Assembly: GCF_002283365.1 (NCBI RefSeq)
Contig: NZ_MQWD01000001.1
Span: forward strand, 1,821,779-1,885,778
Length of the DNA stretch: 64,000 nucleotides
Source of the DNA: Rubrivirga marina
GTDB taxonomy: Bacteria; Bacteroidota; Rhodothermia; Rhodothermales; Rubricoccaceae
Direction of reading: 5' to 3'
The notes below the pieces were generated by a model that saw only the letters and a program-made list of their open reading frames with translations, was not told the origin of the DNA and searched no databases. Below are positions 27,845 through 36,331 of this stretch, piece after piece. Within the stretch, counting starts at the first letter, position 1, and every line of letters starts with the position of its first letter. The translations under genes were made by a program, and so were the position numbers.

Positions 27845-29173
27845 ATGCGAGTACTCAAACCCGTGAGTACATTGTCGGTATCCAGTCGCGGTGATCACTC
27901 AGTTCTGCGCGGCGTCCACACGCACGGCGGTCTGCCGGCGACGCTGGCTGAACCGCTCGCCTCGTCCCACGCCGCGATCATCCATGATCGCCGTGCTAAA
28001 CGAGCCGCGGCCCCGCCAGCGTCGCCCCAAGGTCCCGTGGAGCTTGTCCAGATCGTGAGGAGTGGAGGCGCGGCGCGGTGCGACGACGTGGTCCTTCGTG
28101 AGACCTCGACGACCCGCCTCGTCTTCCGGGCCGTCCTCGTCGACAACGCCAAGGACGCCGCGCAGCCCGTCCGGGGTTGGATCGTCTCGCAACGGAAGCG
28201 GAAGGGCGACGAGTGGGAGGACCACAACGAGGTCGCGCTCTCGAACATGAGGGCCGGGGAGTGGGTCAAGACGGAGCTCCGCGCCGAGGAGGTCGACAAG
28301 CTCGTGCGCCACGTCGGAGGCCTCTACCGGCTGTACCGGTCGGGCGGGCTCCCGTCGGGGAAGACCCACTTCCTGAAGCTAGATCTCCAGGCTGGAGAGT
28401 CCCCCGAGGATCTCGAGGGCACGGTCAGGACGCTCCTCGCCCTCGGCCGCCGGTCTGGCCTCGACACTTTCGGGAAGGTCGTCGACCTCACGCTCCGCGA
28501 CGAGGACTCTGCCGAGGTCGTCCGCCAGCTCGAGCGCCTCGAGGTTTCGACGGTCCAGAAGCTCCAGAGCCTCGCCGGCGTCGCCGCCCTCCGGGCCGCG
28601 CTCGACACCTGGGAGGCGAACGAGGGCAACACGAGCGAGGAGTTCTGGCAGCAGACGTTCAAGGACAACGCGTTCATCCTCTCGCAGGCCTTCAGCGTCC
28701 CGGTCCTTCTCATCCAAGACAAGGCCTACGTCGGCGGGCGTGAGCTCTCGCGCGAGGGGGCGACCGAGCTCGACTTCCTCTACGCCAACCCGATCACAGC
28801 GAACGCGGCGTGCGTCGAGATCAAGACGCCGGCCACGCCGCTCCTCGGCACGCCCTACCGGGGGAAGTCGGGCGGGCGAGTGTACGGTGCGTCCGTCGAG
28901 CTCTCGGGCGCCCTGGCCCAGGTCCGCAACTACCGGTACCGTCTGACGACGGGGTACTCCCACCTCCGGATTGAACGCGAGGGGGAGTTCGAGGTGGCCG
29001 CGCCCCGCTGCCTCATCGTGGCAGGCCATGCCGGCTGCAGCCTAGGCGATGACGACGCGAAGAAGCGCTCCTTCGAGGCCCTCCGTGGCGGACTCGCCGA
29101 CATCGACGTGATCACGTACGACGAGTTGTTCGAGCGCGTACGGTCCCTCTGCTGCCTCCTCGAGGGTACATAG
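27845..29173 (+). CDS. sduA: Shedu-type anti-phage nuclease (SduA, DUF4263)
   Basis: 442 aa as annotated. The C-terminal half is the Shedu/DUF4263 nuclease domain: SEEFWQQTFKDNAFILSQAF, then ATELDFLYANP (E308, D310), CVEIKTPATPLL (E325, K327), and SGALAQVRNYRY. E308/D310 with E325-x-K327 forms a PD-(D/E)XK-type active site. Shedu is an established single-gene defence system with a DNA-cleaving oligomeric protein. The first ~60 codons look non-coding (low GC3, an inverted repeat), and family-like sequence begins near VELVQIVRSGG. The true start may therefore be an internal codon such as the GTG at 28037. Residue numbers count from 27845. Confidence 0.82.
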   Translation: MRVLKPVSTLSVSSRGDHSVLRGVHTHGGLPATLAEPLASSHAAIIHDRRAKRAAAPPASPQGPVELVQIVRSGGAARCDDVVLRETSTTRLVFRAVLVDNAKDAAQPVRGWIVSQRKRKGDEWEDHNEVALSNMRAGEWVKTELRAEEVDKLVRHVGGLYRLYRSGGLPSGKTHFLKLDLQAGESPEDLEGTVRTLLALGRRSGLDTFGKVVDLTLRDEDSAEVVRQLERLEVSTVQKLQSLAGVAALRAALDTWEANEGNTSEEFWQQTFKDNAFILSQAFSVPVLLIQDKAYVGGRELSREGATELDFLYANPITANAACVEIKTPATPLLGTPYRGKSGGRVYGASVELSGALAQVRNYRYRLTTGYSHLRIEREGEFEVAAPRCLIVAGHAGCSLGDDDAKKRSFEALRGGLADIDVITYDELFERVRSLCCLLEGT

Positions 29174-29409
29174 ACCGGGAGGGGCCTGCCGCAGTATCGG
29201 GAGCCGTTAGACGGTCTCGTGGCCGACCCGTGGGCCGGGCGACGTAGTGGTTCCGCAGGCCCGAGCGCATGAGCCCTTGCTGGCCGTCTTGACAGCCGAG
29301 GGCGACAGCATCGAACTCGCCGACCGGCACCCGGCCACCGACGGGCCAGCGCTCTGAACGTCCACCTGCGTCGAGCTGAGAGTCTGGGCGCATGGCTTAG
29401 CTTCAGCGC

Positions 29410-30021
29410 ATGGCCATCCTCGGAACAGCGTACCACGAAGCCGGCCACGCCGTCGTCGACTTCGACCACGGCAACCTCGCCGGCACCGTCACCATCGTCC
29501 CTGACGCCGACCGCCACTCGGCGGGGTCGTCCCAGGCCGAGGAGTGGGACAGCGGCCTGGGCGAGGGGAGCACCGGCGACGACGGGGTCGCGGCGATCGA
29601 GGCGAAGGTCGTGGCGCTCTACGCCGGTCTCGAGGCGGAGCGGCTGGTCGACCCTGGGGCCGTCGTCGGGGCCGGCGATGATTACGAGAAGGTCCAGTGG
29701 CACGCGGACCTCGCGGGGCTCGACGACGTGGCCTTAGACGCGCTCCGCCACCGGGCCGCCGAGCACGTCGCCCGACGGCGGGACGTCATCGCCCGGCTCG
29801 CCCGCGTGCTCGTCGACCTCCAGACGCTCGACCAGTTCCAGGTGGAGTGCGTCATCGAGGGCGAGCCATTCCGGACGGGCAACTCGCTCCGGAGCCCGCT
29901 CTACACAGCCCACCTCAGCGAGGGCGCTCAGCGGCGGTATGAGGAGGCGCGGTCCCGACCCAAACAGCGGGTCCACATCCCGCCGTTCGACCCCGACGAC
30001 CCGACAGAGGCAACGCTTTAG
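29410..30021 (+). CDS. Stand-alone M41 (FtsH peptidase)-like HExxH protein
   Basis: 203 aa. H9, E10 and H13 form the zinc motif in TAYHEAGHAVVDF. It is followed by TVTIVPDA, and by VVALYAGLEAERLV with GAGDDYEKV (D90 or D91 as likely third ligand). The order HEAGHAVV, xVTIxP, AGxxAExL, GAxxDxxKA is that of the M41 peptidase domain of FtsH. The AAA+ ATPase and membrane segments of FtsH are absent. Such small islands-borne zincins have no established function that I know. It is 236 bp downstream of the Shedu gene on the same strand. Confidence 0.65.
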   Translation: MAILGTAYHEAGHAVVDFDHGNLAGTVTIVPDADRHSAGSSQAEEWDSGLGEGSTGDDGVAAIEAKVVALYAGLEAERLVDPGAVVGAGDDYEKVQWHADLAGLDDVALDALRHRAAEHVARRRDVIARLARVLVDLQTLDQFQVECVIEGEPFRTGNSLRSPLYTAHLSEGAQRRYEEARSRPKQRVHIPPFDPDDPTEATL

Positions 30022-30117
30022 CCGAGAGGGCGTCCGCACGTCGCCGTCTCGACCAAGCCGCTGCCTCACGAACGCGCCGGCTCCTCTGGCACCGAGCGCG
30101 TGGTCTGTCCGAGGGCG

Positions 30118-30471
30118 CTACCGCCTGTAGACGTTCCACGACTGGCCCGACGACGACGCCGTTAGACGGCCGGTGAACCCGAGGTGCTCGCGAGCGAGCT
30201 CGACGACGCGCTCCATCCCGGCGGCCGTACACCCCGGGTCGACGTATGGCGTGTGGTCGTCGGCGTCGAAGAGGGCGGCGACCTCGTCGGGCTTGACGTG
30301 GAACATGGGCCGCCGCTCCGGATCCTCGCTCCGCGCGAACGAGACGGCCCGGCACTCGGCGAGCCCGCAGCGCTCGAAGCGCCCGTCGTCGCCGAACCTC
30401 CAAGCGTGTGCCCCGAACCGACCGTCCTCGGGTTTGCCGAGCTCGCGGGCGACGAAGGTGTCTAGGTCCAT
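30118..30471 (-). CDS. Hypothetical protein
   Basis: 117 aa with no recognised domain and no signal peptide. It has a short Cys pair region (FERCGLAECRAVSF) and a conserved-looking stretch HTPYVDPGCTAAGMERVVELAREHLGF. The gene is convergent with the M41-like gene, leaving 96 bp between stops, and is the last accessory-type gene before the T9SS cargo region. The start ATG at 30471 is the only good choice. Confidence 0.5.
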   Translation of the reverse strand: MDLDTFVARELGKPEDGRFGAHAWRFGDDGRFERCGLAECRAVSFARSEDPERRPMFHVKPDEVAALFDADDHTPYVDPGCTAAGMERVVELAREHLGFTGRLTASSSGQSWNVYRR

Positions 30472-30606
30472 GGGTCAACGACGCTGGCGCCGGGGGAGCC
30501 TTGTGTCGAGGGAGCCGCGACGTGTGTGAGAGCCCATGTCGAGCGCAGAAGTGTACTCCACCGAGAGAGAACCCGATCAGGCCATCGGTGCGCCGACCGG
30601 AGGTTG

Positions 30607-30614
30607 TAGGCTTG
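30607..30614 (+). promoter_or_regulatory. Candidate -7 box (TAGGCTTG) for the endonuclease gene
   Basis: TAGGCTTG differs from TAnnTTTG at one defined base and lies 24 bp before the ATG at 30639. No strong -33 element was seen. Confidence 0.3.
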
Positions 30615-30638
30615 GGGGGCCCCGTCGACTTCGCACTC

Positions 30639-32777
30639 ATGGCCCGACTCCTCCGCACGCTCGTCGTCCTCGTCCTCCTCGCCCCGCTGGCGGCGACGGC
30701 CCAGACGGCCGGCGACCTCGCCGTCGTCGGGTACCGGGCCGACGACCCCGACGAGTTCGCCGCCGTCGCGCTCGCCCCCGTCCCCGGCGGCGCCGAGGTC
30801 GCGTTCACCGACAACGGGTGGCGGGCCGCCGGCTCGTTCCGCGCCAACGAGGGCGTCCACCGCTACACGGTCCCCGCGGCCGGGCTCGCCCCCGGGACCG
30901 TCCTCACGTTCGCCGACGTGGCCGGACCGGCGTTCTCGACGTCCGGCGACCAGCTCCTCGTCTACACCGGGCCCGACGACGCCCCCGCGTTCGTCTACGG
31001 GCTCAACGTCGAGGGACCGGCCGAGTGGCAGGCCGACGCGACGAGCGCGAACACGTCGGCCCTCCCCGCGGGCCTCGCGAACGGCTCGACCGCCGTCGCC
31101 GTCGACGAGTTCGACAACGTGGCCTACGACGGGCCCACGACGGGGACCCGGGCCGAGCTCCTCGCCGCGATCGGGGACCCGGCGAACTGGGTCGGGTCCG
31201 ACGACGACCGGCCCCCCTTCCCCGACGACTTCGTCGTGACCGGGGCCGGGGGGAACCTCCCGCCCGCGTTCACGGCCGCCCTCGCCGACGGCGACGTCGT
31301 CGCCGACGTCCCGTTCGCGTTCGACTACGACGCGGCCGACGCCGACGGGGACCCCTTCACGTTCGCGCTCGCCGCGGGCCCCGCCGGCGCCTCGGTCGAC
31401 GCCGCCTCGGGCGTCCTGACGTGGACGCCGACCCAGTCCCAGGCCGGCCCGTCGTACGACGTGACGGTCACCGTGTCCGACGGGGAGGCGGCGGCCACGA
31501 CGACGGCCACGCTCACGGTCCTCGCCGAGCCGCCCGACCGGGCCCCCGTCTTCTCGGACCCGACCTACGGCGTCCTCGTCGGCCAGGGCGAGGCGGTCGC
31601 CGTCGACTACGACGCCGAGGACCCCGAGGGGGCGCCGGTCACCTACGCCCTCGTCTCGGGCCCCGACGGCGCCGCGGTCGACGCCTCGACGGGCGTCGTG
31701 ACGTGGACGGCCCCCTCGGCCGTTGGCGTGTACCCACTCGTCGTCACGGCGACCGACGGGGCCCTCACGAGCCGCGTGGACCTCTTCGTCGGCGTCCAGG
31801 GCGAGGTCGCCCCGGGCCTGCGCCTCGGCCCGCTCCGGGCCGCCGTCCGGGCCGCCTACACGGGGACGACGCTGGGGTACGACCGGGGCCGGGACTCCCT
31901 CTACGCCGGGGTCTCGGCGTTCCCCGACGGCGTCGTCCGCGGCGTGTACACCGGGTTCGCGGTCGCCCTCCCCGGAGGGGTCGACCCGAGCGCGTACCTC
32001 GCGAACGCCGGGATCAACGCCGAGCACACGTGGCCCCAGTCGATGGGCGCGTCGTCGGAGCCCCAGCGGTCCGACATGCACATCCTGTACCCGGCGAAGT
32101 CGAACGTGAACGGGAGCCGGGGGAACAGCCCGTACGGCGAGGTCCCCGACGCCCAGACCCAGACGTGGTACCGGGGCGCCGAGTCCCAGACGACGATACC
32201 CACCGACGCCATCGACGAGTGGAGCGAGCGAGGGCCGGTGTACTTCGAGCCCCGAGAGTCCGTCAAGGGCGACATCGCGAGGGCCGTCCTCTACTTCGCG
32301 ACGGTCTACGAGCCGGCGGCCGACGCCTCGTTCCTGGAGGACCAGCTCGAGACGCTCATCGCGTGGGACGCGGCCGACCCGGCGTCGCCGGAGGAGGCCG
32401 TCCGGTCGGGGCTCGTCGCTCGGTACCAGGGGAACGTGAACCCGTTCGTCCTTGACCCCACGCTGGCCGGCCGAGCGTTCGACCCGAAGGACACGGCGGC
32501 CGAGGACGCGCCCGGCAGAGCCCTCGCCGTCTCGGTCCGCCCGAACCCGACCGCCACCTCGGCGACCATCGCCCTCGACCTCGCCGAGGCGTCGGCGGTC
32601 CGGGCCGAGGCGTTCGACGCGCTGGGCCGGCGGGTGGCCGTCGCGTACGACGCCCCGTTCGCGGCCGGCCGGCACGCTGTAGCCCTCGACGCCTCGGGGC
32701 TCCCGGCCGGCATATACGTCGTCCGCGTCGTCGCCGGGGACGAGGTCGTCCCCGTTCCCCTGACTGTCGTCCGCTAG
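30639..32777 (+). CDS. Secreted endonuclease I family nuclease with Ig-like domains and T9SS tail
   Basis: 712 aa. The ATG at 30639 gives a signal peptide ending AATAQ. An N-terminal beta domain with lamin-tail-like features (VGYRADDPDEFAAVAL, about 22-205) and two cadherin/He_PIG-type Ig domains (about 210-390) precede the nuclease core. The core carries H463 in NAEHTWPQSMGA and the metal/phosphate block SDMHILYPAKSNVNGSRGNSPYGEV, the His-Me-finger signature of EndA/endonuclease I. The C-terminus (VRPNPTATSATIALDL, AFDALGRRV, LPAGIYVVRV) is a T9SS type A tail. It should degrade extracellular DNA, likely for nutrient scavenging. Confidence 0.88.
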   Translation: MARLLRTLVVLVLLAPLAATAQTAGDLAVVGYRADDPDEFAAVALAPVPGGAEVAFTDNGWRAAGSFRANEGVHRYTVPAAGLAPGTVLTFADVAGPAFSTSGDQLLVYTGPDDAPAFVYGLNVEGPAEWQADATSANTSALPAGLANGSTAVAVDEFDNVAYDGPTTGTRAELLAAIGDPANWVGSDDDRPPFPDDFVVTGAGGNLPPAFTAALADGDVVADVPFAFDYDAADADGDPFTFALAAGPAGASVDAASGVLTWTPTQSQAGPSYDVTVTVSDGEAAATTTATLTVLAEPPDRAPVFSDPTYGVLVGQGEAVAVDYDAEDPEGAPVTYALVSGPDGAAVDASTGVVTWTAPSAVGVYPLVVTATDGALTSRVDLFVGVQGEVAPGLRLGPLRAAVRAAYTGTTLGYDRGRDSLYAGVSAFPDGVVRGVYTGFAVALPGGVDPSAYLANAGINAEHTWPQSMGASSEPQRSDMHILYPAKSNVNGSRGNSPYGEVPDAQTQTWYRGAESQTTIPTDAIDEWSERGPVYFEPRESVKGDIARAVLYFATVYEPAADASFLEDQLETLIAWDAADPASPEEAVRSGLVARYQGNVNPFVLDPTLAGRAFDPKDTAAEDAPGRALAVSVRPNPTATSATIALDLAEASAVRAEAFDALGRRVAVAYDAPFAAGRHAVALDASGLPAGIYVVRVVAGDEVVPVPLTVVR

Positions 32778-32778
32778 C

Positions 32779-32817
32779 GTCGCCCGGCGTCACCGCCTTC
32801 CGCGGGCGGTGGGCGAC
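32779..32817 (+). terminator. Hairpin after the endonuclease gene
   Basis: GTCGCC (32779-32784) pairs with GGCGAC (32812-32817), and CACCGCC (32791-32797) with GGCGGTG (32805-32811). This gives a long stem right after the stop at 32777, without a T tract. Confidence 0.55.
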
Positions 32818-33199
32818 CGTTGGGAGGAGAGCGGGCCGGATATGGTCGGGCGTCTGCACCCAGGAGGGGGCTAGCGTGCGCTCGGCCCACGAGCCCCCAG
32901 CGTGGGCGACTTCCTCCCGTGAGCCGCCGACAGAGGCTCTGCAAACGGGGCAAGTTCCCGTGTGCCTTTGAGGTAGAGAGTCTCTGCCCCAATGGGTTCC
33001 CACGTGCGAAGTCGATACCTAGAGCCGATCTCGAAAACCTGACTGGCCGACCAACGAGACAGATTCGTTGATCGGGTGGCCTTGCGGGGCACGAATGGTC
33101 ACCTACTTTGGCGGCGCTCGCCGGCCGGCCGTGGGGCCCGCACGACGAAGCGCGTGACGGTCCACGGGCGCTCGCGACGGCGCCCCTTCCATCCCCTAC
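32818..33199. other. Intergenic region, about 380 bp
   Basis: Positions 32930-33080 are clearly lower in GC than the surroundings. No ORF in them has recognisable sequence. A candidate promoter for the next gene is TTG at 33082 with TACTTTGG at 33104-33111. Otherwise nothing is supported. Confidence 0.4.
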
Positions 33200-35536
33200 A
33201 TGAACACGTTGTGTCGGACGGGCCTCCTGACCGCCCTCTCCTCTGTCCTCCTGGCGCTCGCCGCCGTGCCGTCGGCCTCGGCCCAGAGCTTCGCCGTCGA
33301 CGAGGCGTCGAGCGCTGTCCTCGCCGACGTCGAGCGCAGCGCGCTCGTCTGGCTCGACCTCGACGGCGACGGGGACCCCGACCTCGTCGTGACCGGGCTC
33401 GACGCCTCTGGGACTCGCCGTGGCGAGGTGTACCGGAACGAGGGGGGGGCGCTCGTCCTCGACGCGGCGAACAGCGCCGTCGTCCCGGACGTGAGCGACG
33501 GGGCCCTCGCCGTGGCCGACTACGACGGGGACGGGGACCCCGACCTCGTGCTGACGGGGATCGACGGGGCCGGCGTCCGGTACGGCGAGGCGTACCGGAA
33601 CGAGGGGGGGCTGCTCGTCCGCGACGCCGAGAGCAGCGAGAACATCGTCGACGTGAGCGGGGGGAACCTGTCGTGGGGCGACTTCGATGGCGACGGGGAC
33701 CTCGACCTCGCGCTCGGCGGGCACACCACTCCGAGGCGGAGGGACGCCGTGGGGTACGTGTACAAGAACTACCGCGGGCGCCTCGGCGGGCCCGAGTACC
33801 GCACGCTCTGGGGGGCGTCCCCGGCCGGGAGCAGGCGGCTCTACGACGGGGACCTCGGGTGGGCGGACTACGACGGCGATGGGGACCTGGACCTCACCAT
33901 CCTCGGCTTCGCGTACAAGGCCGGGTTACCCGGGTCCGGAAGGAGCCCGATCAGCCTCGTCGAGACCCTCCGAAACACCGGAGGCCAATTCAGGCCCGGG
34001 CCGATGCTCGACAAGCTCGAGGACGGCGCGCTCGCCTGGGCCGATTACGACGGGGACGGCGATCCCGACCTTGCCTATACCGGTCGGCGAACCGTTCGGG
34101 GATACCGTGGTCCGTTCGCTGGGAACACCGGTTCCATCGCACGGCCGACCCCGGAATATGTCGGAGTATTCCGCCCGAACACGGGGGCCCAACTTGCACC
34201 CTCCAGCACGAGTATCGCCGGCGTAGACCTCGGAGAGCTCGCGTGGGGCGACTACGACGGCGACGGGGACCTCGACCTGGCCCTGACAGGTCTCGCCAAG
34301 GGCGCCGACAACGCGCTCAGCGAGATTTACCGGAACGACGGCGGGGCGCTCGTCCGCGACGACGCCGCGAGCGCGGCCCTCCGGCCCGCGGCCGGAGGGA
34401 GCCTCGCCTGGGCCGACGTAGACGGCGACGGGGACCTCGACCTCGCCGTCACAGGCCGCGACGACGCCGGCGAGCCGTTCGGGATGGTGTTCCGGAATGG
34501 GCCGCCCGGCCCGAGCGCGGCGCCCGTCGCCGACGCCGGGCCTGACCAGACCATGTCGTGCGACAACCCCGACTACAGCCTCGTCCAGTTCGACGGGTCC
34601 TCGTCGTCGGACCCCGACGGCGGGTGGCTCACGTACGTCTGGAGCGAGGGGGGGGCGGAGCTCGGCACGGGGCGGACCCCCGAATTCCAGCTCCCGTGCG
34701 GGAGGCACACGCTCACGCTGACGGTGACGGACCCGAGCGGGCGGACGGCCGCGGACGAGGTCGAGGTCGCGCTCACGCCGGCCCTCGTCCTCACGCTCCG
34801 GCCGGTCCCGGTCACCCGGCCGTTCGTCCACGTCGACCCCGGCGAGTCGTTCCGGTTCAACTACAACCTCGACAACCGGACCGAGTACGTCCTGGGCGGC
34901 GACGGGGGGTTCGTCGTGACCGACCCGAACGGGGCGGAGGTGCTGAGGGGCGGGCCCGTCGAGTTCCTCATCCGGCAGTCTCAAGACCGGTCGTGGCGGC
35001 TCCTCGTCGACGTCCCGGCCGACGCGGCCCCCGGGGAGTACACGCTGGCAGGGTACCTCGAGGACCTCCGGACCGGCCGGACCCTCGGCACGGACTCCCT
35101 GACGTTCAGGGTCCGGGACACGGGGGCGCTCGCCTCGGCGGGGCGCACGGCCAGCGGGGCGTCGGTGCTCGGGGGCTCGGCGTGGGGCTTCCGCGACGCG
35201 GACACGGGGCTCCCGCTCTCGAGCGCGCTCGCCGCTCAGGCCGAGGGCGAGCCGGAGGAAGTGGGCGAGGCCGCGGCGTTCGCGCTCGGGACGCCGTACC
35301 CGAACCCGACGGCGGGGTCCGCGACGGTCCCGTACGGCGTGTCGGAGGCCGGGGCCGTCCGGCTCGCCGTGTACGACGTGCTCGGGCGCGAGGTGGCCCG
35401 GCTCGTCGACGGCGTGGCCGAAGCGGGGGGGCACCGGGTCGTCTTCGAGACGGCGGGCCTCCCCGCTGGGGCGTACGTCGTCCGGCTCGAGGCCGGCGGG
35501 GCCGTCGCGACGGCCCGCCTCGTCGTCGTGCGGTAG
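33200..35536 (+). CDS. Secreted FG-GAP/VCBS-repeat protein with PKD domain and T9SS tail
   Basis: 778 aa. A signal peptide (about 1-30, ending SASAQ) is followed by seven or so VCBS/FG-GAP blades carrying the calcium-binding core DxDGDGDxDLxxTG, for example LVWLDLDGDGDPDLVVTG and WADYDGDGDLDLTILG. These fill roughly residues 30-430. A PKD-like domain follows (DGSSSSDPDGGWLTYVWSEG), then a beta domain and a T9SS type A tail (PYPNPTAGSATVPYGVSE, YDVLGREVARLV, LPAGAYVVRL). Such proteins are surface adhesion or binding proteins; no ligand is evident. Confidence 0.85.
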   Translation: MNTLCRTGLLTALSSVLLALAAVPSASAQSFAVDEASSAVLADVERSALVWLDLDGDGDPDLVVTGLDASGTRRGEVYRNEGGALVLDAANSAVVPDVSDGALAVADYDGDGDPDLVLTGIDGAGVRYGEAYRNEGGLLVRDAESSENIVDVSGGNLSWGDFDGDGDLDLALGGHTTPRRRDAVGYVYKNYRGRLGGPEYRTLWGASPAGSRRLYDGDLGWADYDGDGDLDLTILGFAYKAGLPGSGRSPISLVETLRNTGGQFRPGPMLDKLEDGALAWADYDGDGDPDLAYTGRRTVRGYRGPFAGNTGSIARPTPEYVGVFRPNTGAQLAPSSTSIAGVDLGELAWGDYDGDGDLDLALTGLAKGADNALSEIYRNDGGALVRDDAASAALRPAAGGSLAWADVDGDGDLDLAVTGRDDAGEPFGMVFRNGPPGPSAAPVADAGPDQTMSCDNPDYSLVQFDGSSSSDPDGGWLTYVWSEGGAELGTGRTPEFQLPCGRHTLTLTVTDPSGRTAADEVEVALTPALVLTLRPVPVTRPFVHVDPGESFRFNYNLDNRTEYVLGGDGGFVVTDPNGAEVLRGGPVEFLIRQSQDRSWRLLVDVPADAAPGEYTLAGYLEDLRTGRTLGTDSLTFRVRDTGALASAGRTASGASVLGGSAWGFRDADTGLPLSSALAAQAEGEPEEVGEAAAFALGTPYPNPTAGSATVPYGVSEAGAVRLAVYDVLGREVARLVDGVAEAGGHRVVFETAGLPAGAYVVRLEAGGAVATARLVVVR

Positions 35537-35733
35537 CAGGGCGAGGGGCCGGGGTCCGATGGGCACGCCTCGGCCCCCGTTCCCCGTGCCCTCTCCCCCA
35601 GGTGCCCCTACGACGACGGGTGACGAGACGCGGTGAAGCGGCCAGCGGGGTGACCCCACCTCGTGCTCACCTCCTCCGGAGCCGGTGTGGGCCGAGGTGA
35701 CCTTTCAACGCGTGGGCGTCGTACGCTAGCCCC

Positions 35734-36258
35734 GTGCGCGCCGTGCTCGCCCTCATCGTCCTCACGGCCGTCGCCGAGTGCGCGACGGCCCAGGCTGCTC
35801 CTTCGGACTCGCTGCCCTACGTCCCGCCGACCGAGCGGTACGGCGTCGCGTGGGGCGACGCGCCCGAGGCCGTCGTCGCCCGGTTCGGCCGGGCCCCCGA
35901 CGCCGACGGGCCCGAGGGGACGCTGACGTACGTCGGCCGGAGCGGAGGCCAGGCCCTCTTCGTGTTCGAGCGGGGCCCCGGCGGGACCGACCGGCTCGCC
36001 GTGACGGTCGACGCGACGCCCCGGTTCGACTCGGAGGCCGCGGCGTACGCGGAGTACGCCCGGTTCAAGGCCGCGCTGACCGAGCTCTACGGCGCGCCCG
36101 TCCTCGACGAGGAACCGCGGCCAGAGGCGCCGTTCACCGTCGACACGGTGTGGGAGCCGGACGGGCTCCGCGCCGTCGAGCTCACGATCGAGGCGGTCCC
36201 GGAGGGCGGTGGGGAGTGGGCCTACTTCTACGTCCGTGTCGTGGGGCCGGCCCAGTAG
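35734..36258 (+). CDS. Small secreted protein of unknown function
   Basis: 174 aa from the GTG at 35734, which yields a signal peptide (MRAVLALIVLTAVAECATAQ). The mature part starts APSDSLPYVPPTERYGVAWGD and looks like a single small mixed alpha/beta domain. The segment YGVAWGDAPEAVVARFGRAP recalls the start of small periplasmic proteins that fold around a YGVxWGxSxxxV motif, but I cannot name a family. The nearest genes are T9SS cargo; it has no sorting tail. Confidence 0.65.
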   Translation: MRAVLALIVLTAVAECATAQAAPSDSLPYVPPTERYGVAWGDAPEAVVARFGRAPDADGPEGTLTYVGRSGGQALFVFERGPGGTDRLAVTVDATPRFDSEAAAYAEYARFKAALTELYGAPVLDEEPRPEAPFTVDTVWEPDGLRAVELTIEAVPEGGGEWAYFYVRVVGPAQ

Positions 36259-36331
36259 ACCTAGACAGGGGGGCCGTAGGACGGAGCCGGACCGTGACGT
36301 AGGGACTACGCGGCGGACGCCCCCGACCTCG

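Larger units (their letters stand above)
23191..30471. mobile_element. Putative tRNA-Thr-associated genomic island (right border not found)
   Basis: A tyrosine integrase gene directly follows tRNA-Thr, and the next seven genes are hypothetical, phage-like or defence-like, before T9SS cargo genes resume at about 30.6 kb. GC at third positions drops in parts, for example 27.6-28.0 kb. I found no long copy of the tRNA 3' end downstream, so the right border given is simply the end of the last accessory-type gene. The element may be degraded or extend further. Confidence 0.5.

Noticed and set aside
29174..29409. Possible small minus-strand gene between Shedu and the zincin
   Set aside because: The frame overlaps the end of the Shedu gene, has no recognisable sequence, and its codon use is not gene-like.
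32814..32823. CGACCGTTGG, a 10-base copy of the tRNA-Thr 3' region, as a distal att site
   Set aside because: The identity stops at 10 bases with no match on either side, and it lies in a terminator hairpin arm. A chance match is likely in GC-rich DNA.
32820..33071. 83-codon plus-strand frame in the low-GC gap
   Set aside because: No homology-like features, mixed codon use, and it directly follows a terminator.
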